This document shows, in pieces, positions 1 through 6,161 of a DNA stretch of 13,174 nucleotides. The DNA lies in contig JAEDCM010000038.1 in assembly GCA_016294165.1 (NCBI GenBank), positions 1 through 13,174 on the forward strand. Direction: 5' to 3'. The notes beneath the pieces are model-generated. The model was not told where the DNA came from. It was given only the letters and a program-made list of their open reading frames with translations, and made no database searches. The stretch's first letter is position 1, and the number at the start of each line of letters is the position of its first letter. A program made the translations under genes and the position numbers. This DNA is from Anaeroplasmataceae bacterium. Its GTDB lineage: Bacteria; Bacillota_I; Bacilli_A; Acholeplasmatales; JAEDCM01.

Positions 1-14
1 GAGTAATACTTCAT
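1..14 (-). CDS. Start of a gene cut by the left edge (unidentified)
   Basis: Reading leftwards, an ATG at 14-12 follows an AGGAGG ribosome binding site (plus strand cctcct, 26-31) with an 11-base spacer, slightly longer than usual. Only the codons for Met-Lys-Tyr-Tyr and part of a fifth are in the window, so no function can be given. A TATAAT hexamer at 46-51 lies a sensible distance upstream. The start is supported only by this signal arrangement. Confidence 0.42.
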
Positions 15-45
15 AAATATAAAAACCTCCTATATAGTACACATA

Positions 46-74
46 ATTATACTATAATTAGGAAGTTTTATAAA
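46..74 (-). promoter_or_regulatory. Probable promoter for the left-edge gene
   Basis: A perfect -10 TATAAT lies at 51-46 on the minus strand. With a 17-base spacer the -35 position (74-69) reads TTTATA, a poor match to TTGACA. Transcription would begin about base 39, leaving a short leader with AGGAGG before the ATG at 14. The weak -35 falls within the tandem repeat at 63-82, which suggests an activator-dependent promoter, but this is inference. Confidence 0.4.
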
Positions 75-82
75 GTTTTATA
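63..82. repeat. Two perfect tandem copies of a 10-bp repeat over a -35 region
   Basis: AAGTTTTATA occurs twice back to back on the plus strand (63-72 and 73-82). It lies between the Pr6Pr gene stop codon and the promoter of the left-edge gene, overlapping its -35 position. A period of one helical turn is typical of sites bound by tandem response-regulator dimers (OmpR/PhoB class). In such AT-rich DNA it could also be chance. Confidence 0.5.
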
Positions 83-85
83 GGT

Positions 86-751
86 TTAATTATACTGTTT
101 TGAAGCCTTATATGTTAATTTATCATATAAGAATAAAATATAAGCAAGCCCCACAAAGACCATAACTAATATTCCTACCCAAATTAATACGCCACCATAT
201 CCTAATTCATTAACATCCAAGAAAAAATATGGATAAATTGTTCCACTATAATCACTTGGTAAAATAGCGCCTCTAATTAAAATATATGCAACATAGATTA
301 ATGGTAAAACTGGACATAGTATAGGATCATACCATTTTAGGGAATGGTGCTTATCAAATAGTAAAAAATCAAAAAAGAATAATAATGGACATATGATATG
401 TTTTGTAATATTCCCCAAATTATTCCATCCTTTTTCAAACATAAAATCAACTAAAATAAAATTATAAACCAAAAACGTTACTAAAATGATAATCGTAGAA
501 TAAAATTTCAGTTTAGTTAAACAAGTATTATATCCCTTAAGTTCATTATTATTGATGTGCTTAATAGTTGAAACAAAAACTGCAAGCATAACCCCAAAGC
601 ATAAGAAATTAGATAAACTTGTATAATATACTAAGCAACCAAAGCCTGGCGTCTGTCCATAAAATAAACCAAAACTATCGATTATTCCAAAAACCGAAAT
701 TGTTAAAAATATTGTTCGATATATTAATTGAACTATTCTATTATTTATCAT
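86..751 (-). CDS. Pr6Pr family integral membrane protein
   Basis: This 221-residue protein has about six hydrophobic segments (roughly residues 8-30, 42-63, 84-105, 117-133, 145-162 and 185-209). It fits the Pr6Pr family of small bacterial membrane proteins, related to the FAR-17a/AIG1 fold, whose role is not firmly established. Family-like features are the YYTSLSNF stretch after the first helix (42-49), the conserved CPLLFFFDFLLFD helix (121-133), the Pro/Tyr-rich segment around 149-156, and YPYFFLDVN near 173-181. The ATG at 751 is preceded by a purine-rich GGGAGAG site. The gene has its own consensus promoter (795-822) and is separated from the upstream operon by a strong terminator, so it is monocistronic. 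Family assignment is fairly sure; function is unknown. Confidence 0.8.
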   Translation of the reverse strand: MINNRIVQLIYRTIFLTISVFGIIDSFGLFYGQTPGFGCLVYYTSLSNFLCFGVMLAVFVSTIKHINNNELKGYNTCLTKLKFYSTIIILVTFLVYNFILVDFMFEKGWNNLGNITKHIICPLLFFFDFLLFDKHHSLKWYDPILCPVLPLIYVAYILIRGAILPSDYSGTIYPYFFLDVNELGYGGVLIWVGILVMVFVGLAYILFLYDKLTYKASKQYN

Positions 752-775
752 AAATTCTCTCCCTAATCATATATC

Positions 776-793
776 TTGTTGATATTTCAACAA
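776..793. promoter_or_regulatory. Perfect inverted repeat at the transcription start, candidate operator
   Basis: TTGTTGA (776-782) and TCAACAA (787-793) form a perfect 7-bp inverted repeat with a 4-base centre. It begins 2 bases downstream of the -10 hexamer of the Pr6Pr promoter and so covers the likely transcription start. That position suits a repressor operator. It has no U-tail and is not a terminator. No regulator gene is nearby, so the binding protein is unknown. Confidence 0.45.
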
Positions 794-794
794 T

Positions 795-822
795 ATTATA
801 CATTTTTTGCGTTCTTTGTCAA
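795..822 (-). promoter_or_regulatory. Consensus sigma-A promoter for the Pr6Pr gene
   Basis: The minus strand reads TTGACA (822-817), a 16-base spacer, then TATAAT (800-795). Both hexamers are perfect. The start point would be near 788, within the inverted repeat at 776-793, giving a leader of about 37 bases before the ATG at 751. Confidence 0.85.
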
Positions 823-825
823 TAT

Positions 826-852
826 AAAAAAAGCCTTGGAAAACCAAAGCTT
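826..852 (-). terminator. Rho-independent terminator of the T-box operon
   Basis: On the minus strand a 9-bp stem, AAGCTTTGG with CCAAGGCTT, closes a TTTT loop and runs into a T tract (832-826). Its upstream arm touches the TAA stop of the 143-residue membrane protein, so the terminator is placed directly at the end of that gene. It closes the transcription unit that starts at 5583. Confidence 0.9.
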
Positions 853-1283
853 TATATTCGAATATTATTCTCTTTTACATAATAATATGATGCAATAATT
901 ATACCAATTCCAAAATCAAATAAATTTCCACCATCTAAGATTGGATAAAAAATTGATAAAACAACCACAATCGCAATCGCATCAAAGGTCGCATTTTTAG
1001 TTAAGGTATATTTATCGGTTATCTCTTTACCATCCTTATCGGCCAAAATATTAATGAATAATACCGTTAATACTACAATCACAATCGCATTTCTCGGTCC
1101 TTCTAAATCGGCCATAGCCGCAATTATTGTAGCCGCAATTGCGGCTAAATATTCGCTTGGTGGAATATCGGGAATTAAAATGTTTTTATTATTCTCATAG
1201 AGATTTACCGCTACTCCACCAGTATAGTTTCCAATAAGACTATAAATAATACTACTCGACACACTTTCCAATATTCCCACCAA
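852..1283 (-). CDS. Small hydrophobic membrane protein of unknown function
   Basis: I do not recognise this 143-residue protein. It has about four hydrophobic stretches: residues 45-60 (an Ala/Ile-rich helix, LAAIAATIIAAMA), 64-81, 99-116 and 121-137. They are separated by short charged loops such as ADKDGKEITDK, and the N-terminal 40 residues are less hydrophobic. It is the last gene of the T-box operon, begins 5 bases after the amidohydrolase stop and ends at the terminator, so it is probably co-translated. No ATG is available near the 5' end: the longest frame opens with TTG at 1283. A second TTG at 1271, four bases after GGTGGG, is an equally good start. Its codons include more GCG, GCC and GTG than the neighbouring genes. 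Role could be an accessory to the symporter, but that is a guess. Confidence 0.72.
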   Translation of the reverse strand: MVGILESVSSSIIYSLIGNYTGGVAVNLYENNKNILIPDIPPSEYLAAIAATIIAAMADLEGPRNAIVIVVLTVLFINILADKDGKEITDKYTLTKNATFDAIAIVVVLSIFYPILDGGNLFDFGIGIIIASYYYVKENNIRI

Positions 1284-1288
1284 TACTA

Positions 1289-2113
1289 TTATATGCTTTC
1301 TTTTAATAATCGTTTAAAATTTAAATGATAAATGTTTTCCTTCTCTATATCGGTTAAATTGGATTTTTCAATAAAATTATAAATTTTCTCTGGCTTCATC
1401 CAAGGGAAATCTGATCCAAACAAAAATCTTTTGCTTCCAATTTCTTTGATCATCCTGTTAAAATCATCCAAAGAAATTAAAGGTTTAACCTCATTGTTTT
1501 GAACATATTCACCTAACGAGAATGAGGTATCAAAATATATTGAATCATATTTAGCTAATTCATAAATATTTTCCCACATTTTCCATCCACCCATGTGGGC
1601 CAAGATTAGAATTCCTTTATTTTTTAATTTAGTCATTAAATTTATGATGTGAATACAATCCGATTTAACAGCCTCATCTATTCCAATGTCAACTCCCGCA
1701 TGAGTTATAACCATCATTCCAAGAGAAAATGCCTCATCAATGATATTTACATATCGCAAGTCATCAATATATACCCCTTGATATTCCGGATGAATCTTAA
1801 TCCCTTTAACACCATTATCTTTTAATCTTTTTAATTCTTCTTTATAATTTTCATAATCTGGATGCATAGAACCAAAGATAATAAATTTTTCTTCCTTAAC
1901 ACTCATCCAATAATCGTTAATACTTAAAACCTGATTAACATTTGTCGCAACAGGCAAGATTACACTTTTTGATATTAGTGAACCCATTTCATCAATTAAT
2001 CCATCTTTATTTGCCATATTACAAGCCCTTAATCCAGAGCATGCTTCTAATTTAGAAACGGCCTTAGAAGCAATCTTATCATTAAAAATATGGGCATGAA
2101 CATCAATAATCAT
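1289..2113 (-). CDS. TIM-barrel amidohydrolase (amidohydrolase-2 / COG2159-like)
   Basis: The 274-residue product is a metal-dependent hydrolase of the amidohydrolase superfamily. Visible landmarks are the N-terminal HxH (His6, His8 in DVHAHIF), KIHPEYQG with His108, THAG with His138, AHMGG with His173, and GSDFPW with the catalytic Asp235. These are the metal and general-acid/base positions of the family. The subgroup includes decarboxylases as well as hydrolases, so the substrate cannot be read from the motifs. I chose the ATG at 2113: AGGTGA sits five bases upstream, and the ATG follows the symporter TAA after a single base, implying translational coupling. A GTG at 2122 would add three residues. 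Being in a tyrosine T-box operon, it may release or process an aromatic acid precursor, for example from an amide or ester; this is inference. Confidence 0.88.
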   Translation of the reverse strand: MIIDVHAHIFNDKIASKAVSKLEACSGLRACNMANKDGLIDEMGSLISKSVILPVATNVNQVLSINDYWMSVKEEKFIIFGSMHPDYENYKEELKRLKDNGVKGIKIHPEYQGVYIDDLRYVNIIDEAFSLGMMVITHAGVDIGIDEAVKSDCIHIINLMTKLKNKGILILAHMGGWKMWENIYELAKYDSIYFDTSFSLGEYVQNNEVKPLISLDDFNRMIKEIGSKRFLFGSDFPWMKPEKIYNFIEKSNLTDIEKENIYHLNFKRLLKESI

Positions 2114-2114
2114 C

Positions 2115-3647
2115 TTAATCACCTAAACATTCTTTTTTAGAAACCTCAACTGTATCCTCATAGCAACTAAACATTGCGTCTATTTCTTCTTTATTCTTTG
2201 GTTGAGTAAATAAGCTAATAAGCGGTACCATTACTAATCCAAATAGCATAGCTATTACTCCACAATTAATTGGTGATTGGAAGAATGGAGGAAATATTTC
2301 TCTAAATAACATATTAACAATCATTAATCCGCTACCAAAAATAAAGCTTACCCATACTGCAAATTTTGAAGTCTTTTTAAAGTACAATCCACATAGGAAT
2401 GGTCCTAAGAAGGCACCAGCTAGAGCTCCCCAACTGATTCCCATTAGTTGCGCAATGAAGGTAACACTACTTTCATATTGAATAATCGCAATAACAGATG
2501 ATATTGCAATGAACACTAAAACAAAACAACGTACAATGATTAATTTCTTCTTATCATCCATTTTTTTATAAATTGTCTCTTTAATCAAGTCATATGTTAG
2601 TGTCGTACTTGAAGTTAAAACTAAACTTGATAAGGTTGACATTGAAGCAGATAAAACTAAAATCACAACAACTGCAATCAATAAATCTGGTAATCTTTCT
2701 AGCATTGTTGGAATAATTGCATCATATCCACCAGCACCAATCTCCGTAACAAACAAACGCCCAAATCCACCTAGGAAATAGCATCCACCGGCTACAACAA
2801 AAGCAAATAAAGTTGAAATTACTGTTCCTTTATGAATTTGCTTTTCATTTTTAATTGAATAAAACTTTTGAACCATTTGTGGTAATCCCCAAGTTCCTAA
2901 AGAAGTTAAAATTACAACAAATAATAATTCTAAAGGCTTAGGTCCAAACATTGATGCAAACACACCAGGACTACTACTAACAGCCGCATCATTGACCTTT
3001 GATAAAGCATCAAGTGATCCCATGAATCCTCCATTTAAATTCAACACCGCTAACACAACTGCAACAATACCTACTAGCATAATCAATCCTTGAATAAAAT
3101 CATTAACCGCCGTTGCCATATAACCACCAATGATTACATATACCGCTGTAATGACGGCCATCGCAACAATACATACAGTATAAGGAATATCAAAAGCCAT
3201 TTCAAATAATCGTGATAAACCATTATAAAGTGAAGCTGTATATGGAATTAAAAACACGAAAACAATAATACTAGCCGCAATCTTTAAAGCACGTGAATTA
3301 AATCTTTTTCCAAAAAACTCTGGCATCGTAGAGCTATCTAAATGTTGAGTCATTAGTCGTGTTCTTCTTCCTAAAATAACCCAAGCTAATAGTGAACCAA
3401 TAATCGCATTTCCAATACCTATCCAAGTAGCGGAAATTCCATATTTAAAGCCAAATTGCCCAGCATAACCAATAAAGATTACCGCTGAGAAATATGATGT
3501 TCCATAGGCAAAAGCGGTTAGCCATGGTCCAACATTTCTACCACCTAATACAAATCCATCACTGTCTTTTGAATGTTTCTTACACATTACACCAACAGTG
3601 ATCATTGATGCAAAAAATAAAACTAACAATAATATTTTAATAAGCAT
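2115..3647 (-). CDS. Sodium:solute symporter (SSS/SSF family)
   Basis: This 510-residue transporter has the 12-13 helix pattern of sodium:solute symporters. Typical features include SDGFVLGGRNVGPWLTAFA (29-47) after the first helix, GGYMATAVNDFIQG (174-187, the family signature), and SASMSTLSS (333-341), which carries the Ser/Thr ligands of the second sodium site. The C-terminal tail has the usual short DAMFSCYED segment (490-498). Members import prolines, pantothenate, short acids and aryl acids; phenylacetate permeases belong here. Substrate cannot be read from sequence alone. It lies 6 bases after the ligase stop and one base before the amidohydrolase ATG, inside the tyrosine T-box operon, so a tyrosine precursor acid such as 4-hydroxyphenylacetate is the likely cargo (inference). 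GGGG about nine bases before the ATG serves as ribosome binding site. Confidence 0.92.
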   Translation of the reverse strand: MLIKILLLVLFFASMITVGVMCKKHSKDSDGFVLGGRNVGPWLTAFAYGTSYFSAVIFIGYAGQFGFKYGISATWIGIGNAIIGSLLAWVILGRRTRLMTQHLDSSTMPEFFGKRFNSRALKIAASIIVFVFLIPYTASLYNGLSRLFEMAFDIPYTVCIVAMAVITAVYVIIGGYMATAVNDFIQGLIMLVGIVAVVLAVLNLNGGFMGSLDALSKVNDAAVSSSPGVFASMFGPKPLELLFVVILTSLGTWGLPQMVQKFYSIKNEKQIHKGTVISTLFAFVVAGGCYFLGGFGRLFVTEIGAGGYDAIIPTMLERLPDLLIAVVVILVLSASMSTLSSLVLTSSTTLTYDLIKETIYKKMDDKKKLIIVRCFVLVFIAISSVIAIIQYESSVTFIAQLMGISWGALAGAFLGPFLCGLYFKKTSKFAVWVSFIFGSGLMIVNMLFREIFPPFFQSPINCGVIAMLFGLVMVPLISLFTQPKNKEEIDAMFSCYEDTVEVSKKECLGD

Positions 3648-3653
3648 TTCCTT

Positions 3654-5294
3654 TTACCCCTTTATTTCATTTTGAAGTTCAACAACCGATGCTCCAATAT
3701 AAATCTCTCGTAATCTAGGTTTTTCAATTTTACCAGTTGGATTTCTTGGAACATCCGCAAAAATGATTTTTTTAGGACGCTTATAACGAGGCAATTCTAA
3801 ACAGAAGTTATTTACCTCATCTTCAGTTAAGTTAAATCCTTCCTTAACCTCAATAATCGCAGCCGCTATCTCTCCTAATCTTTCATCAGGTAATCCAATA
3901 ACTGCCACATCCTTAATTGCATTATTCTTTCTAAGGAAATCTTCAATTTGAACAGGATATAGATTTTCTCCTCCAGAAATGATGACATCCTTCTTTCTAT
4001 CAACTAAATAGATAAATCCATCCTCATCCATTTTCGCCATATCTCCAGTATATAGCCATCCATCCTTAAGACTTTCCTTAGTAGCCTCTTCATTATTATA
4101 ATAACATTTCATAACTCCAGGACCCTTAACAATTAGTTCTCCAACCTCATTGTCTTTAACATCATTACCATTATCATCGACAATTCTTGTCTCCCAAAGA
4201 TATCCAGCCTTACCGATAGCCCCAACCTTATGAATGTTTTCAATACCTAAATGAACGCATCCAGGTCCAATCGATTCACTTAAACCATAGTTTGTGTCAT
4301 ATTGATGATTTGGAAAAACCTTCTTCCATCTTTTAATTAGGCTTGGTGGTATTGGTTGAGCCCCAATATGCATCAAACGCCATTTTGATAAATCATAATC
4401 ATTTAGATTTAAATTACCATTTTCAAGATTATCTAGGATATCCTGAACCCATGGTACTAAAAGCCAAACAATGCTTGCCTTTTCCTCATGAGCAGTCTTT
4501 AGGATCCACTCTGGCTTAACACCCTTTAATAATACTCCTTTTGACCCGGAATATAAACTTCCAAACCAATGCATCTTCGCTCCAGTATGATATAAAGGAG
4601 GAATACATAGGAATACATCATCATGTTCTTGCTTGTGGTGATTTTGTTCCGTCATTGCTGAAGAAATTAATGCCTCATGACCATGAAGAATTGCTTTTGG
4701 AAACCCAGTTGTTCCACTTGAAAAATAGATTGCCGCATCATCATTAAGTGATAATTCAACCTTTGGTTTATTTGTTGAAAATAAATCAATTTGACGATTA
4801 TAACTTTCCGCTAAAGCCAATTCCTCTAATCCAACATATAAAGCAATCTTAACACCTGGCAATCTTCCATATAGACTTTCAACACGTCCAATAAAATCCT
4901 TACCAAAAATAAAGCATTTGCATTCAGCTAATTCAAGACAGTATTTAATTTCCTCGGAAGTATAACGATAGTTCAAAGGCACCGCTAAACCTCCCATTTT
5001 TAAAATTCCAAAATAAATTGGAAGCCACTCAATTGAGTTCATTAATAAAATGGCTACCTTATCCCCTTTTTTGATTCCTTTACTTAACAATAAATTCGCA
5101 AATTTATTGGCTTCACAATCAAATTCTTTCCAAGTCATGCTTTTACGATAAGCATTAGCTCCTGTAGGTTCAATCAAACTATATTCACGCCATGTGATAT
5201 AGTGCGATGCATTCATCGTTGGGTTGATTTCTACTAATGCTTCCTCATCCGGATAAAGCTCAGCATTTCTTTCTAATAAATCAGTTATTAGCAT
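3654..5294 (-). CDS. AMP-forming acyl/aryl-acid CoA ligase
   Basis: This 546-residue enzyme belongs to the ANL (class I adenylate-forming) superfamily and should convert a carboxylic acid, ATP and CoA to acyl-CoA, AMP and PPi. Motifs in order: P-loop FSSGTTGFPK (191-200), YGLSES (336-341), GWLYTGD (412-418), the hinge RKKD (433-436) followed by SGGENLYP, and the C-terminal catalytic lysine in PTGK (Lys522). Between residues 22 and 53 there is an extra segment in which a W-[RK]-E-[YF] motif occurs twice. The start is the ATG at 5294, six bases after AAGGAGG. A longer frame reaching 5363 is translated riboswitch sequence and should not be used. It is the first gene behind a tyrosine T-box and is next to iorAB, so an arylacetate such as 4-hydroxyphenylacetate is the probable substrate; fatty acids cannot be excluded. 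Confidence 0.9.
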   Translation of the reverse strand: MLITDLLERNAELYPDEEALVEINPTMNASHYITWREYSLIEPTGANAYRKSMTWKEFDCEANKFANLLLSKGIKKGDKVAILLMNSIEWLPIYFGILKMGGLAVPLNYRYTSEEIKYCLELAECKCFIFGKDFIGRVESLYGRLPGVKIALYVGLEELALAESYNRQIDLFSTNKPKVELSLNDDAAIYFSSGTTGFPKAILHGHEALISSAMTEQNHHKQEHDDVFLCIPPLYHTGAKMHWFGSLYSGSKGVLLKGVKPEWILKTAHEEKASIVWLLVPWVQDILDNLENGNLNLNDYDLSKWRLMHIGAQPIPPSLIKRWKKVFPNHQYDTNYGLSESIGPGCVHLGIENIHKVGAIGKAGYLWETRIVDDNGNDVKDNEVGELIVKGPGVMKCYYNNEEATKESLKDGWLYTGDMAKMDEDGFIYLVDRKKDVIISGGENLYPVQIEDFLRKNNAIKDVAVIGLPDERLGEIAAAIIEVKEGFNLTEDEVNNFCLELPRYKRPKKIIFADVPRNPTGKIEKPRLREIYIGASVVELQNEIKG

Positions 5295-5311
5295 ATTTTT
5301 CCTCCTTATAT

Positions 5312-5343
5312 AAAAAAACGTCCCCTGCATTATGCAAAGGACG
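5312..5343 (-). terminator. Regulated terminator of the T-box leader
   Basis: A roughly 11-bp stem starting CGTCC and ending GGACG (5343-5319) is followed by seven T residues (5318-5312) on the minus strand. Its 5' arm CGTCCTTT is also the 3' arm of the antiterminator, so the two structures exclude each other. Ending only five bases before AAGGAGG, it acts on transcription of the ligase gene. It would also stop read-through from iorAB. Confidence 0.95.
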
Positions 5344-5547
5344 AATATAATCCGTGGTACCACCTTTTTTTATCATACATTTATGTATAACCTCTAGCTT
5401 GCTATAACGGGCAATCCCGAAAAAACCTACTATAATTTCAGCCTTTAACTCCAAGAATGTATTCTATCATAAGCCCTATACTAATTTACACCAGCCATTA
5501 GCTCTCTAAAATAAAACCTACATATACTTCTTTCTTATCATCGCTTT
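5312..5547 (-). promoter_or_regulatory. T-box riboswitch leader, tyrosine specifier (UAC)
   Basis: The RNA (read right to left) has all main T-box parts. The base of Stem I pairs AAGAA with UUCUU and has GATGA and GGAG kink-turn motifs. A loop E pair AGUA/GAA follows. The distal Stem I has AGAGAG and GGTGTAA. The specifier UAC lies at 5461-5459 in GAATACATTC, giving tyrosine. Later come a GCCCGTTATAGC Stem II region, a small Stem III (ATACAT/ATGTAT), and the T-box GGTGGTACCACGG (5364-5352). Its UGGU pairs with an ACCA tRNA end, matching the A discriminator of tRNA-Tyr. The alternative forms are an antiterminator (AAAGG with CCUUU) and the terminator at 5312-5343. Uncharged tRNA-Tyr should stabilise the antiterminator and switch on the ligase, symporter, amidohydrolase and membrane protein genes. 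Confidence 0.96.
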
Positions 5548-5554
5548 GTATATA

Positions 5555-5583
5555 ATTCTACCATTTAGATATATGATTGTCAA
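5555..5583 (-). promoter_or_regulatory. Sigma-A promoter of the T-box operon
   Basis: The minus strand has TTGACA (5583-5578), a 17-base spacer and TAGAAT (5560-5555): a perfect -35 and a five-of-six -10. The start would be near 5547, just before Stem I of the T-box. It sits 12 bases beyond the iorB stop codon. Confidence 0.9.
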
Positions 5584-5595
5584 TAATTTACCGAA

Positions 5596-6159
5596 CTAAA
5601 GTAGATTATATCCTAAATCAAAGGCTTTTAGATTTAAATCTAAGAACTTTGCCGGAACTGTTTCCTTGATTGTAGCAATCCAGTCCTCATATTTAAATTC
5701 CATTTTTTTAGCTAGGATTCCAATTAAAACAACATTTACTGCCTTAATACTTCCTGATTCCTTAGCTAAACTTAAAGCATCCACACTTATTAGATTAATC
5801 TTTTCACTTAATTTTTCTTTTATATTTTTTGGATATTCCATGGCTCCAGTAATAACTGGCATTGGATCAATCTCTTGAGTATTAGCAATCATGATTCCAT
5901 TTTCTTTTAAGAATGGAAGAGCACGATAGGCCTCAAGCATTTCAAATGATAAGATATAATCAGCTTCTCCCTTATCAATGATTGGTGAGTAAACATTTTC
6001 TCCATACTTAACATATGTTACAACGCTTCCTCCTCTTTGACTCATTCCATGAACCTCACTAACCTTAACATCATATCCTAATTTAATAACTAAATTCCCA
6101 ATTATACGGCTAGCAAGTAATGTTCCTTGCCCACCAACACCATTTATTAATATATTCAT
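5596..6159 (-). CDS. iorB: Indolepyruvate:ferredoxin oxidoreductase, beta subunit
   Basis: This 187-residue protein is the small (gamma-domain type) subunit of the arylpyruvate oxidoreductase. It begins with GVGGQG (7-12), the hallmark of 2-oxoacid:ferredoxin oxidoreductase gamma domains, followed by VHGMSQRGGSVVTYV (36-50) and SFEMLEA (71-77), both typical of IorB. Length is normal for the family. With IorA it interconverts arylpyruvate plus CoA and arylacetyl-CoA plus CO2, passing two electrons to ferredoxin in the cytoplasm. It starts two bases after the iorA stop with a GAAGGTGG ribosome binding site lying in the end of iorA, so expression is coupled. No terminator is seen between its TAG and the T-box promoter; transcripts that continue would meet the T-box terminator. 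Confidence 0.95.
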   Translation of the reverse strand: MNILINGVGGQGTLLASRIIGNLVIKLGYDVKVSEVHGMSQRGGSVVTYVKYGENVYSPIIDKGEADYILSFEMLEAYRALPFLKENGIMIANTQEIDPMPVITGAMEYPKNIKEKLSEKINLISVDALSLAKESGSIKAVNVVLIGILAKKMEFKYEDWIATIKETVPAKFLDLNLKAFDLGYNLL

Positions 6160-6161
6160 AA

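Noticed and set aside
4541..4747. Plus-strand open frame opposite the CoA ligase
   Set aside because: It lies wholly inside the strongly supported ligase gene, lacks a ribosome binding site and has a composition expected of an antisense shadow. The same holds for the plus-strand frames at 5666-5878, 10201-10389, 11039-11302, 12278-12655 and 12728-12943.
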